From Phlyctochytrium arcticum (Eukaryota; Chytridiomycota; Chytridiomycetes; Chytridiales; Chytridiaceae), in contig JAHLKI010000001.1 of NCBI GenBank assembly GCA_025602905.1, positions 930,001 through 994,000 on the forward strand: a stretch of DNA of 64,000 bases, read 5' to 3'. Under the pieces are notes generated by a model. The model did no database searches and was not told where the DNA came from. It saw only the letters and a list, made by a program, of their open reading frames with translations. The position numbers were made by a program, and so were the translations under genes. This document shows, one piece after another, positions 23,362 to 34,808 of this stretch. Positions within the stretch are counted from its first letter, which is position 1. Each line of letters starts with the position of its first letter.

Positions 23362-26070
23362 ATGCGGTTTGTCGTTTCCATTGCGTCGGTTGGGTTCGCG
23401 GCAAGTCTTGCAGGTACAATCATATTCCTTTCCAAAGTGTCTCCATAAATTTTGACTCTGTCTTGCTTTACTAACCTTCGTGTCGCCTTGTCTACCATTA
23501 TTTTTGTACAGCGGTAGTATCCTCTCAGTCCACATTGTCACCCGGGACCACTGTTCCCTCAGCAACTGAAAGTCGATCTGCTCAATCCTCAGTCGAACCA
23601 ACCCTTCCTGCAAATCCTGTTCCCTCCCCTCCCACTGGAAAGAAAAAGCCCAAGGAGAGATCCTCGTCTATCACCTACCCGCAAGCAAGAAAAGGAGATG
23701 TCGTTGATAACTACTTTGGAACCCAAGTCGCAGATCCCTATCGGTAAGTGTTATCAAAATTTGATTTTGCAATTTACCCAAACAAACGATGTGCCGGACT
23801 GAACATTCTTTTTGTTTAATCAGATGGCTGGAGGCATTGAAATCGGACGAAACACAAAAGTTTTTGAAAGACCAGAATAGATTAGCCGATCAGTACTTTG
23901 ACCAGCTAAATGTCAATGTCACCTTGGAAGCCATGTTTGCGACAGACTACTCAAACACCACAATTATCCCTAAGCTCATAGTAGGTCAATCGTTTGTCCT
24001 CGGAATGTCTTCTCCGTTAACAAGTTTCCATATAAGGGGTCATATTACTACTACTATATGCGCACAACCCCCTCAGGGCAGAAGAGCTTGTACCGGAATG
24101 CCAACAAACAATTGCTGCAGCAGGCCTTTGCTGATTTGATCAAGACCAGCGAATTACTTGTGGACCCTACCATGCTTTCACCAAACGGAATATCGGGCTG
24201 CCTATTGAAGCCATCCTTGAATTCACCAGACAACACCAAGTTTAACTGTCTTTCCCAGAAGGTCGAAACGTAAGAATCAGCATTTTTTTCCCCGTAATGT
24301 TCGAATTTGTTCGTCATTGTATAGAGATTATGGGTTTACCACGACCTGGGACATTACACGCGCGCCGGCTGTGATGATTGACAAGGTTCTTTTCACACAT
24401 ACGACAACTTCTCCCGCCTTCGTCGACACTGGATATGCCTATGCTCGACAAACCCCAGGGCCGGCTATCACGTGGGAAAATGCCGGATCAATGGGCGAGC
24501 TCTACAATGACAAAGCATTCATCACATATTTCCACAAATATGAAACAGATGGCAGTGAAGATATTCCATGCCCACCGGCAATCAGTTTGTCAGATTGCGC
24601 GACCGTCTTTGCTCAAAAGACCCCTACTTTAGGGGCAAGTACGACGACTGCTCTTCTGCCAAGATCAGCTTCCAATGGCACCCGGTATGCGATCGTTAAG
24701 GTTGCAGCACAACCAACAATGGTGAACCTTACCGAGACACCACTTGGTCAAACGACTTCGTACATGCGCTCCAGAGGGAACGATACACAGTTTGAATTTT
24801 ATGAGACTGATATGGTTGACCCTATACAACGGCACATATTCTCTATCCCCTTGTCTTCCAACAATTCAGAGGTGAGCAGCATTCAATTATCGCTATGGTG
24901 ATTAAATGACTCCCCGCTTATCTCAAAAATACTCGACAGGCTCGTATCTTGACCACACTGTCAAAGGCAAAGTACGAAATTGTCAAACAAGCATTTGCTC
25001 TGGGCAATGGTACCCTTGCCGTCAACTCCAGACGCGTAGCAGTGGATAATGTGCAAATCTTTGATGCTGAGGGTAAAGTGCTCTATGATCATCCGGACAT
25101 CAACGGGATAATGTCGGATTACTGGCTTGATAGTACCTCCTTCCTATACACCTACGAAGGATACACCCAGCGACCAACAACGTATCGCTGGGACAAGCAA
25201 TCCAAGAACATGACCATTTTTCAAAAATCACCTTTTGATGTGTCAGAGCAACTATTGTACAGTCTTGAATGGGCGACCAGCAAAGACGGGACGAAAATTC
25301 CAATGTCGGTTGTCAAATCGAAAAAGTTGAAACAGGATGGCAATAACCCAGTATTTACTTACGTTTACGGTGGCTTTGGCGAGAGCCCAATCACGAGCTG
25401 GCTCCAGCAAGTCGAAATGATTGCCTCCAAATTCGGTGGGATATACGGCATGATTCATGCCCGTGGGGATCAGGATTTTGACGACGCAGGGGACATGTGG
25501 TGGAGGTCCGCCACGACAGTGAATAAACCCCGTACGATTGAAGATACGCTGGCCGGCGGGCAATGGTTTGTCGATCAGAAATGGTCGTCGAACGGGCGGG
25601 TAGCCGTTAATGGTCATTCCAACGGAGGTGCCATGACTGCGGCTGCATGTATACAAGGACGGGAACTGTACGGGGCGTGTATAGCAGAATATGGTATCCA
25701 TGATACTCTTCGACAGCAAAACTTTACCACAAACCCTTGGTTTCAAGAATACGGCAATTCGGCCAACAAGACCGAAGTCGATGTCCAACTAAGCTGGGCA
25801 CCGCTTGTCAATATCAAGGCGGAGGTGCGGTATCCGGCGATCTACATCGACACAGGGGATCACGACATACGGGTCCATCCCATGCATAGCTTCAAACTTG
25901 CTGCGACACTCCAAGCTGCTTCACAAAACGTATCCGATGCACGGCCGGTTATTCTACGCACTCACGAGCGGTCCGGTCACATTCCATCTGTCGATCACCA
26001 CACTCGGGAGAATTGGGCCAGCCGATTGGCGTTTTGGGCCGAGCATGTGGGTGCAACCCTTCAGCGTTAG
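23362..26070 (+). CDS. Secreted S9 prolyl oligopeptidase, copy 1
   Basis: Serine peptidase of the prolyl-oligopeptidase family (S9A fold: beta-propeller then alpha/beta-hydrolase), expected to cut short peptides after proline. A signal peptide ([17 protein letters not shown]) makes it extracellular, unlike the usual cytosolic enzyme. Exons: 23362–23413, 23512–23743, 23824–23980, 24037–24269, 24325–24871 and 24940–26070, giving 783 residues. The N-terminal [18 protein letters not shown] is typical. Catalytic residues: Ser about 634 (NGHSNGGAM), Asp about 716 with the substrate-binding Arg 718 ([12 protein letters not shown]), His about 754 ([11 protein letters not shown]). It ends at GATLQR with no anchor. 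Exon sizes 1 and 3 equal those of copy 2. Confidence 0.92.
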
Positions 26071-26765
26071 GACGTTGTTTTTTCTCTCTCTCCCCTATGA
26101 TGTGCGGATAGTTTTTAGAGTAGATTTTTTTACACATTAGAATTATGTGATGTACCTTCTTCCTGAAGTGATTACATTCCTGCATGCCGACAACAGATAT
26201 CTCATACTTCCCGCACTTAGTCCCTTTCCTTTGCTACTGCTTCTATCCCTAACTCCAAATGAACCTCATCACAAAACTTGGGTCTATGTGACCGGGCGGA
26301 CCCAATAGTGGACGGGGACAGGACATTGAATCGCTTCTGAATACCGGGCGACCCATAGAAAAAGAACCCAAGAGTGCTGCGCATTTGGTGCTCATTTCCG
26401 ACATTGTCTGCAAGCCAAATAAACGAATTAATACTCAAACGGGCATCTCACATTCGGTGATGATTTCTAACTTGGTTGAATATCAGTGCAAGTCCTTCAC
26501 GTTCCGCAAATGGGTAGGCATGCTGCGAACATTTGCACAAAGCAACGACTCAGGCAACTGCTTAAGATAATGAAGCGGAGTGTGAGGAACGCGACGGAGG
26601 CAGGATTAGAATATTAACCATGATAAAAAAGATTGTATTGTTAAGAGATATATTGTATTGAATATAAGATGCATAACTATTTGAAATTGCTAACGTGTGC
26701 GAGTGAAACAAAAATTCTACTTCTACTTGGTAGATCAAAGGGGATGAGGGAATGAATAGCAGTAA
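26071..26765. other. Intergenic between S9 copy 1 and the I9 array
   Basis: Convergent 3' regions. No gene or repeat recognised. Confidence 0.5.
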
Positions 26766-28511
26766 TTAGTTCTTGGTAGTGACTTCAGTATCCTTCTCAA
26801 CAGTAGCGACGCCAGCCATGTTCTTGAGAGCATCGATCTCGTTCATGTTCCATCGGACAACAGCGCCGTTGATGAGGGAGAGACGGTTGATAAACTTGCC
26901 GCGGGTGTTGATCTGAGACTCGATGGTAGCAGCCTCGGTAGCGGAAAGGTCCTTACTGAAGGTGATGATGTACTTCTGAACTTCGGGGATGTACATTTCA
27001 AGTTCAGAAGTACATTTCGTTGTCGCGGCGAGACTTGGTGGATACCTCGCTGTCCTTCTCAACAGTAGCGACGCCAGCCATGTTCTTGAGAGCATCGATC
27101 TCGTTCATGTTCCATCGGACAACAGCGCCGTTGATGAGGGAGAGACGGTTGATAAACTTGCCGCGGGTGTTGATCTGAGACTCGATGGTAGCAGCCTCGG
27201 TAGCGGAAAGGTCCTTACTGAAGGTGATGATGTACTTCTGAACTTCGGGGATGTACATTTCAAGTTCAGAAGTACATTTCGTTGTCGCGGCGAGACTTGG
27301 TGGATACCTCGCTGTCCTTCTCAACAGTAGCGACGCCAGCCATGTTCTTGAGAGCATCGATCTCGTTCATGTTCCATCGGACAACAGCGCCGTTGATGAG
27401 GGAGAGACGGTTGATAAACTTGCCGCGGGTGTTGATCTGAGACTCGATGGTAGCAGCCTCGGTAGCGGAAAGGTCCTTACTGAAGGTGATGATGTACTTC
27501 TGAACTTCGGGGATGTACATTTCAAGTTCAGAAGTACATTTCGTTGTCGCGGCGAGACTTGGTGGATACCTCGCTGTCCTTCTCAACAGTAGCGACGCCA
27601 GCCATGTTCTTGAGAGCATCGATCTCGTTCATGTTCCATCGGACAACAGCGCCGTTGATGAGGGAGAGACGGTCGACAAACTTGCCGCGGGCGTTGATCT
27701 GAGATTCGATAGTGGCAGCCTCGGTAGCGGAAAGGTCCTTACTGAAGGTGATGATGTACTTCTGAACTTCAGGGATGTACATTTCGTTGTCGCGGCGAGA
27801 CTTGGTGGATACCTCGCTGTCCTTCTCAACAGTAGCGACGCCAGCCATGTTCTTGAGGGCGTCGATCTCGTTCATGTTCCATCGGACAACAGCGCCGTTG
27901 ATGAGGGAGAGACGGTTGACAAACTTGCCGCGGGCGTTGATCTGAGATTCGATAGTGGCAGCCTCGGTAGCGGAAAGGTCCTTACTGAAGGTGATGATGT
28001 ACTTCTGAACTTCAGGGATGTACATTTCGTTGTCGCGGCGAGACTTGGTGGATACCTCGCTGTCCTTCTCAACAGTAGCGACGCCAGCCATGTTCTTGAG
28101 GGCGTCGATCTCGTTCATGTTCCATCGGACAACAGCGCCGTTGATGAGGGAGAGACGGTTGACAAACTTGCCACGGGCGTTGATCTGAGACTCGATGGTG
28201 GCAGCCTCGGTAGCGGAAAGGTCCTTGCTGAAGGTGATGATGTACTTCTGAACTTCAGGGATGTACATTTCGTCGTCGCGGCGAGACTTGGTGGATACTT
28301 CAGTATCCTTCTCAACAGTAGCGACGCCAGCCATGTTCTTGAGGGCGTCGATCTCGTTCATGTTCCATCGGACAACAGCGCCGTTGATGAGGGAGAGACG
28401 GTCGACAAACTTGCCGCGGGCGTTGATCTGAGACTCGATGGTAGCAGCCTCGGTAGCGGAAAGGTCCTTGCTGAAGGTGATGATGTACTTCTGAACTTCA
28501 GGGATGTACAT
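26766..28511 (-). repeat. Seven-copy tandem repeat (243-bp and 262-bp units)
   Basis: Four 243-bp units at the 5' side of the gene, then three units of 262 bp spacing. The 262-bp units differ from the others by a 19-bp insertion at their junctions (27000–27018, 27262–27280, 27524–27542 on the plus strand) and by shared changes (NTRGKFINRL). The units at about 27.1–27.5 kb are virtually identical, pointing to recent amplification. Confidence 0.92.
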
Positions 28512-28702
28512 GTCGTTGTCGCGACGGCTGATGGCGACGGGGGCAACGTAAGAGACGGTGGGGGTCTGGAGTAAGGTGCCAGAGTTGACGCCGATCTGCG
28601 AACGGCATCAGTGCCGGAAACGTCCGCTGTGGGAAGAACAGGAGCTGAGGCGGCAGGGCCATCTAGGGCAGAGAAGACGGTGACTCTTTTGGGCAAAAGC
28701 AT
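26766..28702 (-). CDS. Tandem I9-domain proteinase inhibitor (polyprotein-like), 3' units frame-broken
   Basis: Each 81-residue unit (MYIPEVQKYIITFSKDL..., QINARGKF, RLSLINGAVVRW, VATVEKD-S/T-EV) has the fold pattern of inhibitor family I9, as in yeast proteinase B inhibitor Pbi2 and subtilisin propeptides. No protease domain follows, so these are free inhibitors. The main exon runs from about 28595 (acceptor before IGVNSGTLLQ) to the stop at 27528 and holds four in-frame units starting at 28511, 28268, 28025 and 27782, joined by dibasic linkers (STKSRRDDE). Three more units (27520, 27258, 26996) follow, each put out of frame by a 19-bp insertion; the last ends TEVTTKN at 26766. The leader from ATG 28702 (MLLPKRVTVFSAL) needs a short intron whose donor I cannot fix. 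A TATA-like box reads at 28815–28822. Confidence 0.8.
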
Positions 28703-30539
28703 GATGGAAGGGGCAGGGAAGATGAGGTGTGATGGAAGGTTGAGAAGGTGCAGATGCTACTAGTGAAGAGGTTGCGAGATGGTGATATGCAAGGGAGGTC
28801 GCCGATGCCCGTCCTTTTATAACATTTGGACGTCCTCAGCAATCTTTGCAAAGGCAAAGGCAAAACTGGGCTTGCCTTGCGAACTCACCCGAGGCTGGGA
28901 AAATTCCCACCCAGGTTGAACATTCCCGTTGTACTGCAGTAGACATGTCATGCAAAAATAACATGCAGAACGTGGCGGACCTCCCGGGATGCGGACAAAA
29001 AGTCATGCGAATGTGCCGAAGGTTGTGCAAAGCCGGCAAGCTCAAGATGTCATCCTTACGAGTCTCACAAAATTGAAGATGGATGATGTTTTTAACAACC
29101 TTTCCAGCCGAGCCTCATGAATTGGGGGTCTACAAGTTTTGACCTATGGAGTTATAGATTTTTCACGAAAAAATAAAACAAATGACACGCCGAAAGTGTA
29201 GACAAGAAAAAAATGTAATTGTCCCGGAGGTTGTGGAAAGAAGCTGCAAACAAGGATTCCTAGTCTTGAAGTGGTTGGGTTCGAAGGACACGGCATATAT
29301 CTACGCTCCGGGAAACTCCAGAAGTCATCCCCCATCCGAGCCTCCCCGAGCCCCAGCCCGCGACATGAAGGGACACATTATTCACAACGTCAAGAGGTCT
29401 CCAACCGAGTGCCATGACTTTGGGATCTGTGGATCTAATGGCCTTGCTCTACGCCTCTGGTTTCCCGCATACGAAAGAACAAATTTCTCCTCCTCGAAGA
29501 TGAAGTGCGCAAGGTATGACCTCCATCTCGGCCCGTCTATGTCCGCCGTATTTTCTATTTTTGTTTTGGTAGTTCATCTTGGCGAACATTTCGTGGTATC
29601 AAACAAAATAGAACATTACCAACGCTTGAACAACAAAATGATGCAAGTTTTTCGATATTCCAAAAGTATGCAACTTGCTGGTACAACTCGTCGGTACAAC
29701 TCGCCAAGCAGACTCTTCACGTTTTTTAGAAGTATTGGAACTTTAAATGACTTCGTCTGAGCTTCGATTTCCCCACACCCTCGCAAAAATTAAAGGGCCG
29801 TTTGTGAGGTCACTGTCTTTCTGGGAAATTGGCGTTATACCGTACGAGGACAATTAAAAAAAAAGACGAAAGAAATAGCATGGCGGAGGCTCCGGACCGT
29901 CAACTGTCGAACGGAAATATGGGATTCCGACATTTTTACTTCCTTGAAAGGCATTTGCCCGTTCAAAATGCGGACCTTTGGACGACATTCATTTGGTAGA
30001 GACCTCAGCGGTTATAGGTATTTCACAAGATGGATTTGGAGGATTTTTAACAAGCTTGAACATCAATCATAACGTGGATTCGAAAAAGAGTTGGGCTGCA
30101 TCACGAACGAAATCAGTCATTTTTACCGACTCAAGGTACTATTTTCCAGGCAGTATGAAGGCAGTATGACCGCTTCAAGAAGCATCAAAGAGTATGGATG
30201 GTATTTGGGAATGCAACATGATGGCATTGAAGAATAAATTTGTTAATACCCGTGCCGGCCCTCTGGGCAGCCTAAAGAATTTCAAGCCTTTCTCTTACCG
30301 TTGCAAAATATTCAAATGCATCAACCCCGACCCAGCCCAATCCAAAAAAAAATGGTCAATTATTTATACCCAAGAAGACAAAGAGTCCATTCATTCCCTT
30401 GTTCGCGGGGACGATGAACGGGACCATTTATCCCAACCCCAAAAATAAAATACCTATGGGCCCATCATGAGTACGTTGCAAAGACAACAGAAACAATATC
30501 ATATTTCATGGTTTCGTTACTGGTGATGATGGACGGAAA
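28703..30539. other. Divergent intergenic region
   Basis: Promoter of the I9 array (TATA-like at 28815–28822, minus strand) and of the plus-strand gene at 30540. The open frame 29182–29760 starts with ATG but shows no domain, signal or natural composition. Nothing else recognised. Confidence 0.5.
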
Positions 30540-32318
30540 ATGAGTGGAGACGATGAGATTCTTGTAAGTTCTTTTTTGTAAGAGGTTTGGGAAGATGATT
30601 GGACATCACTGATGAGGTTTCTTGAAGGCATTTCTAAACTCGCAGCCAACGTCTTTTCGTCATCCCCCCGCATCCGATCCCGGACTTTGGAGTCCGACGT
30701 TTAGTAGTACCAGCAGTAGTGATTGGACGACGAGTAGTTCACAGCAGCCGTTGGCGAGTCCCGGGTTTGCTCCATGCCCTGAAAACATGGCGGCGTCGTT
30801 TCCGGGGAGCCCGTATCGAGGGAGTAAAATGGAACTGGGCAGTCCGCCGCCGATCCATGGGCAGCACGAAAATAATGGGCATAGTACGGGCCGGTATGAG
30901 TGGATCGACAACGGCCATGCAGATATGCAAGGGGTAGAATACCACCGCGATTTTGACGGCTGTCAGTCGTCGGGGCATGACACGAGTGTTTGGCCAGCCG
31001 TTCCATCATCCGCATACCATGTCGACTCGTCCAGCAACGTCCCCGTCACCGACCTCAACCTCGACAAAATATGGGCCGATAATGAGACATACCTCTCTGA
31101 TCTTTTGGCCCTGTCAAATTCGTCGGTTTCGCCCATGACGCGGAACGGGGATGAGGACCTGTCAGGCACCGAATCGGACGGGACGACGGGACACCACCAC
31201 CAGGACGCCGGTGGTTTTCATCCCTGGGTCAAGGAACCGACTCCTGATGATTTACTTTTAGGCGTACGTATATTTATGTCCTCCTCCCCCTTCCTTAAAA
31301 AAAAGATGTCAAATAAAAAATCGGAGATCAAAAGAAACTCACTTCTGTTCCGTTTTATCAAATGTCCTTCTCAGGCCGACCCGACACTTGCTCACCACCT
31401 CAGCCCTGCATCCTGGTCCTACCTCATTCCCGGCGATTTGGCAGACGTGCTGTCAACCGGCAACAACAACAACTACGACAACGGAGTCTACCCACAGGAA
31501 GCGGCGCTCCAAGAGTACTGGGAAGCGCAGATTGGAGCAGATCCGGGGTGGTCTGGTGCCGAGTCTTCTGAATATAGCCCTGGCCCTGATGATTTGGAGG
31601 TAAAAGCGAATATTGACGTGTATGTTTGATGGTGTGATTTTGGAACTGATGTCTTGTGGTTTTTTGACGTGAATAATAGACGGAGAGTGAATCTCCCGAT
31701 ATACGTTTCAAGTTGGATCCAACCGCCGCTACTCGCTCCCCATCCGCAAGGTCACCGACCTACTCTGGGCAAACCCCGTCTTCCGCCGGAGCGTCCAGCA
31801 CAATACCCTATTCATACACTCAACGGGGAGTCTCCTCCACACCCTCAACATCATCCAAATCCACATCTCTCCACCCATCAACAGCACTCCACGCCTCGGA
31901 CGTCCCCCGCACGGCCTCGGGCCGCGCCATCAAACAAAACCGCCCCCACGCCGACTTTGTCCGCGACAAAGCCAAAGCGGTGCGCAACGACACGGGCGAC
32001 GTCTTTCTCCGGGTCTTTGACATGGTCGCCCGGCACTCGTACGCCGATGCCGATCTGTTGATTGGCGAGGCCGTCAAAGGGCTTAAATCCGAATTGGCCG
32101 GGTTGAAAGTCAATCAGTCCGAGGTGGACGAGTGGGAACGGGCTGGGGAGCAGGAGGGGAGGGATGTTGCGGGGCAAGTGGTGGAATTGACGCGGAGGGT
32201 TGCTGGGTCAAGAACTCCAGGGAGGATTAGGCCGGAGCCAAGACGAGCTCGACCCTCATTTGGGGGGCAACAACCCCAAAGCTCCGAGTTTCATCAGGAT
32301 AGCCATTATCCCTTTTGA
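30540..32318 (+). CDS. Hypothetical protein, unknown function
   Basis: No family recognised. Predicted exons 30540–30563 (MSGDDEIL), 30628–31263, 31375–31599 and 31680–32318, all phase 0, give 507 residues. The N-terminal half is Ser/Gly/His-rich and disordered with short acidic helices (LNLDKIWADNETYLSDLLAL). The C-terminal part has one ordered helical block (HADFVRDKAKAVRNDTGDVF, FDMVARHSYADADLLIGEAV) and ends in an Arg/Pro tail. The second intron (31264–31374) is 111 bases, a multiple of three without a stop, so its retention would only lengthen the protein. Acidic patches plus low complexity would fit a transcriptional regulator, but this is a guess. Confidence 0.7.
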
Positions 32319-32566
32319 GTAAAATCAATCTAGCAAACACGTAGTCTATATTTCCAATCAACACGTATATTTTCACACGCTATCCCAAATCTATTCACGC
32401 CTGCGCAACCATTCTTCATTATGGAATGAACATATCCATCATATTGAAAAATAAAGTATTCTAGTGTAGTTATGAGGGAGACTATGATATCAAGAAATAA
32501 AAGAGGGGAGGGGATCAGGGATAAGTTATGTTTTATGTGAATTGGGGGTTTGATGGTGTATAGAGT

Positions 32567-33374
32567 TTAGACGGTGTAGGATTCGGATTCGTCGGGGGTT
32601 GTGGGGCTTGAGTCCTCTTCTTCTTCAGGCTGAGTGTTTTGCTCATCGTCTCCGGATTGCTGTTCATCATCCCCGGAATCCTGTTCATCGTCACCAGAAC
32701 CCTGCTCGGCGTCACCAGAATCCTGCTCGCCATCACCAGAATCCTGCTCGCCATCTCCAGAATCCTGTTCATCGTCCCCGGTATCCTGCTCATCGTCACC
32801 CGAACCCTGCTCGGCGTCCCCAGAATCCTGCTCATGTTCATCGGACGTTGCACCGCACGCAGATTCTTCATCTTCATCATCATCATCATCGTTCCCATCG
32901 TCTGAATCGTCATTTTCATTGCCAGCGTCGTCCGATGACTCGTCAGGAGGTTGTGTTTGGGGTTGTTGGACGTCGGAGTTGCCGTCGGGGGTTGTGGGGG
33001 CTACACTGATGCGTCTTCGGAGCCATCGTCCTCATCAGATGCCTGGGGTCCTTCATCACCACCCGTCTCGGGAACGGCCTCTGAATCACACTCATCGTCC
33101 GGCTCATCAGTAGGCGCACACTCGGGCCCATTGGTGGATACATCCGGGACATCCGATCCCTGACAGCCGGGCAATGCAGGGTCCGTGCACTCTGTTCGGG
33201 CTAGTAAGGATAGACTCTGATGCTCACCATTGCGAGATACTACCGAAATCTACCAAAAAAATGTAGGGAGTTGGTTATTGTGAATCTGTGGAGTGTAATG
33301 GGAGGAAAAATACATACCGGTGCAGCTGTCGCGATGCTGAGGGTGAGAAGGACGGATAGGAGACTGACGCGCAT
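32567..33374 (-). CDS. Secreted acidic DSGDDEQ-repeat protein
   Basis: Exon 1 (33318–33374, 57 nt, MRVSLLSVLLTLSIATAAP) is a signal peptide ending at a phase-0 intron, the same design as the Pro/Thr-rich gene at 19 kb. The mature part has a Cys-containing start (ECTDPALPGCQGSD), then a very acidic heptad repeat, D-S/T-G-D-D/G/A-E-Q, about nine times, and ends PTTPDESESYTV. One continuous frame stops at 33001. Joining to the repeat frame needs either a 62-nt intron (33001–33062; exons 33063–33249 and 32567–33000, total 225 residues) with a weak donor, or the gene carries a frameshift. A TATA-like element reads at 33461–33470. Probably a surface or matrix protein; acidic repeats could bind cations. 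Confidence 0.65.
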
Positions 33375-34808
33375 TTTGATTGAGAGTCGTTGGTAAGGAA
33401 ATGAGGGGAGAGATGGATGGGAAGTTGGATGATTGGAGGAGGGAAGGTGATTGAGGTCTCGTTTTTATATTCCTTTGCATTCATCCTCCTTCCCATAGCC
33501 TTTCCCCGGGAGGCTCGAGCAGTGGTAGTTTTGGAAAATGGAACATTTCGTACGCACGGCTATGGCCGCGTACGCTATCGGATAGGACAGTGGCTCGAGG
33601 TATATATATACATAGCCAGATGCTCTGGAGATGGAATATTCCACCATTTTTCTGACTAGAAACATGTGTATTCCATAGTCAAACTTGCCTATGCAGTTTC
33701 GTTTTTATAGGCTGGCTACTTTCGGCTACTTTTGCACTGCCCAAAATTTGCTTTCGGGGAATGCATGGCATCTTCAGACTTTTTTCTGTCACCAAAAATT
33801 CAACGTTCCATAGTTTGAATTGTCGAACATTCGAGCACACAAACGTTTCCGAAGCACACATTTCTTGAAACGTCAAAGCCGCGACGAATCGTATTCTGAC
33901 TTTCTGTTTCAAGTTTCTTCCCTGCGTGATATCTCCATAGCATACATATCTGGCCTCGAGTAGGATCTCGCACTGCCTCCTGTAGCGGCTTCTGTCCCAG
34001 GTGTGTGCGTGTGGGGCCGGCAAAGAAAAGTCTCGGGTCTTGGCATGCGCAAAAAGCATTGCCATTGTGTCCTGCGACTTTTGCGACTCTTGCGACTCCT
34101 GCGACCTTGGCGGCCGGCAGGAGGATCGATATGATACCGGTAGTCTGCGAGCCCTAGCCTTTGTGGGGGTTTCGGAGGTCGGCAGTGTTCGGAGATCAAG
34201 CGGAGATCAGGCAGGACAAGCCGGCTAGGGTTGGCGAATGGGAAATTGCCACGTTGCCAAGTTTTTGGGCTACGTGGCGGCGGAGCGGCGGTGCAACTTG
34301 ACTTTCCGCTCGAGTGTTCTATCACTCGGATTTAGTGTGAAATATTGTTCAAACGAACTGGATCCAAAATAAGCAACTTTACACTCGCAGTATGTGAAAG
34401 TGCTAAATATGATAAGTACTAGAGTGAGAGTACTAATGAGTACGAAAGGCCCGGCGAAAGTCTTTAAGAAACGTGTGGAGAGTCCTAGGTCCTTTCAAAG
34501 GCCTGTAGCAACGCGGGATTCGCCGGTCGGAGAACGCGTCCTCGGAGGTTTTTTATTGTTTACTTGGCTTGGATTGGAGCCTTGGAGCCGCCGCCAGCAT
34601 TTGCACAGCAGCAGCGCCTATTTAAACCACACCCGCCGTCTGACTTCCCTTTGCTCCTACTCTTTCTTACTCACCCTCGCTCATCCTTACTCTTGCTACT
34701 TCCCACCTACCTACCTACTGCATACTTATCCCAAGCCACAAACACCTACTCACACCTACTACCTACATACACACATATCCAAAGCATAACAAGAACCAGC
34801 ACGAAAAA
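33375..34808. other. Divergent intergenic region upstream of the bZIP gene
   Basis: Contains a short tandem repeat of ttgcgactc-type units (34077–34105), a tatttaaac TATA-like box at 34618–34626, and a long CT/CA-rich leader before ATG 34809 that contains no upstream ATG from the TATA box on. Confidence 0.55.

Noticed and set aside
27000..27560. Idea that the 19-bp inserts are spliced out as micro-introns
   Set aside because: No GT–AG combination around the insert removes a length that restores the frame (options tried were 33, 38 and 41 nt).
27513..28574. 353-residue plus-strand open frame through the repeat array
   Set aside because: It is the antisense shadow of the I9 repeats. The minus-strand frame has the I9 pattern; this one has none.
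29182..29760. 192-residue plus-strand open frame starting with ATG
   Set aside because: No recognisable domain, no intron signals, no promoter sign; composition looks random.
32599..33113. Plus-strand repeat frames (SSPESC / NPARHHQ types)
   Set aside because: Antisense shadows of the acidic-repeat secreted gene.
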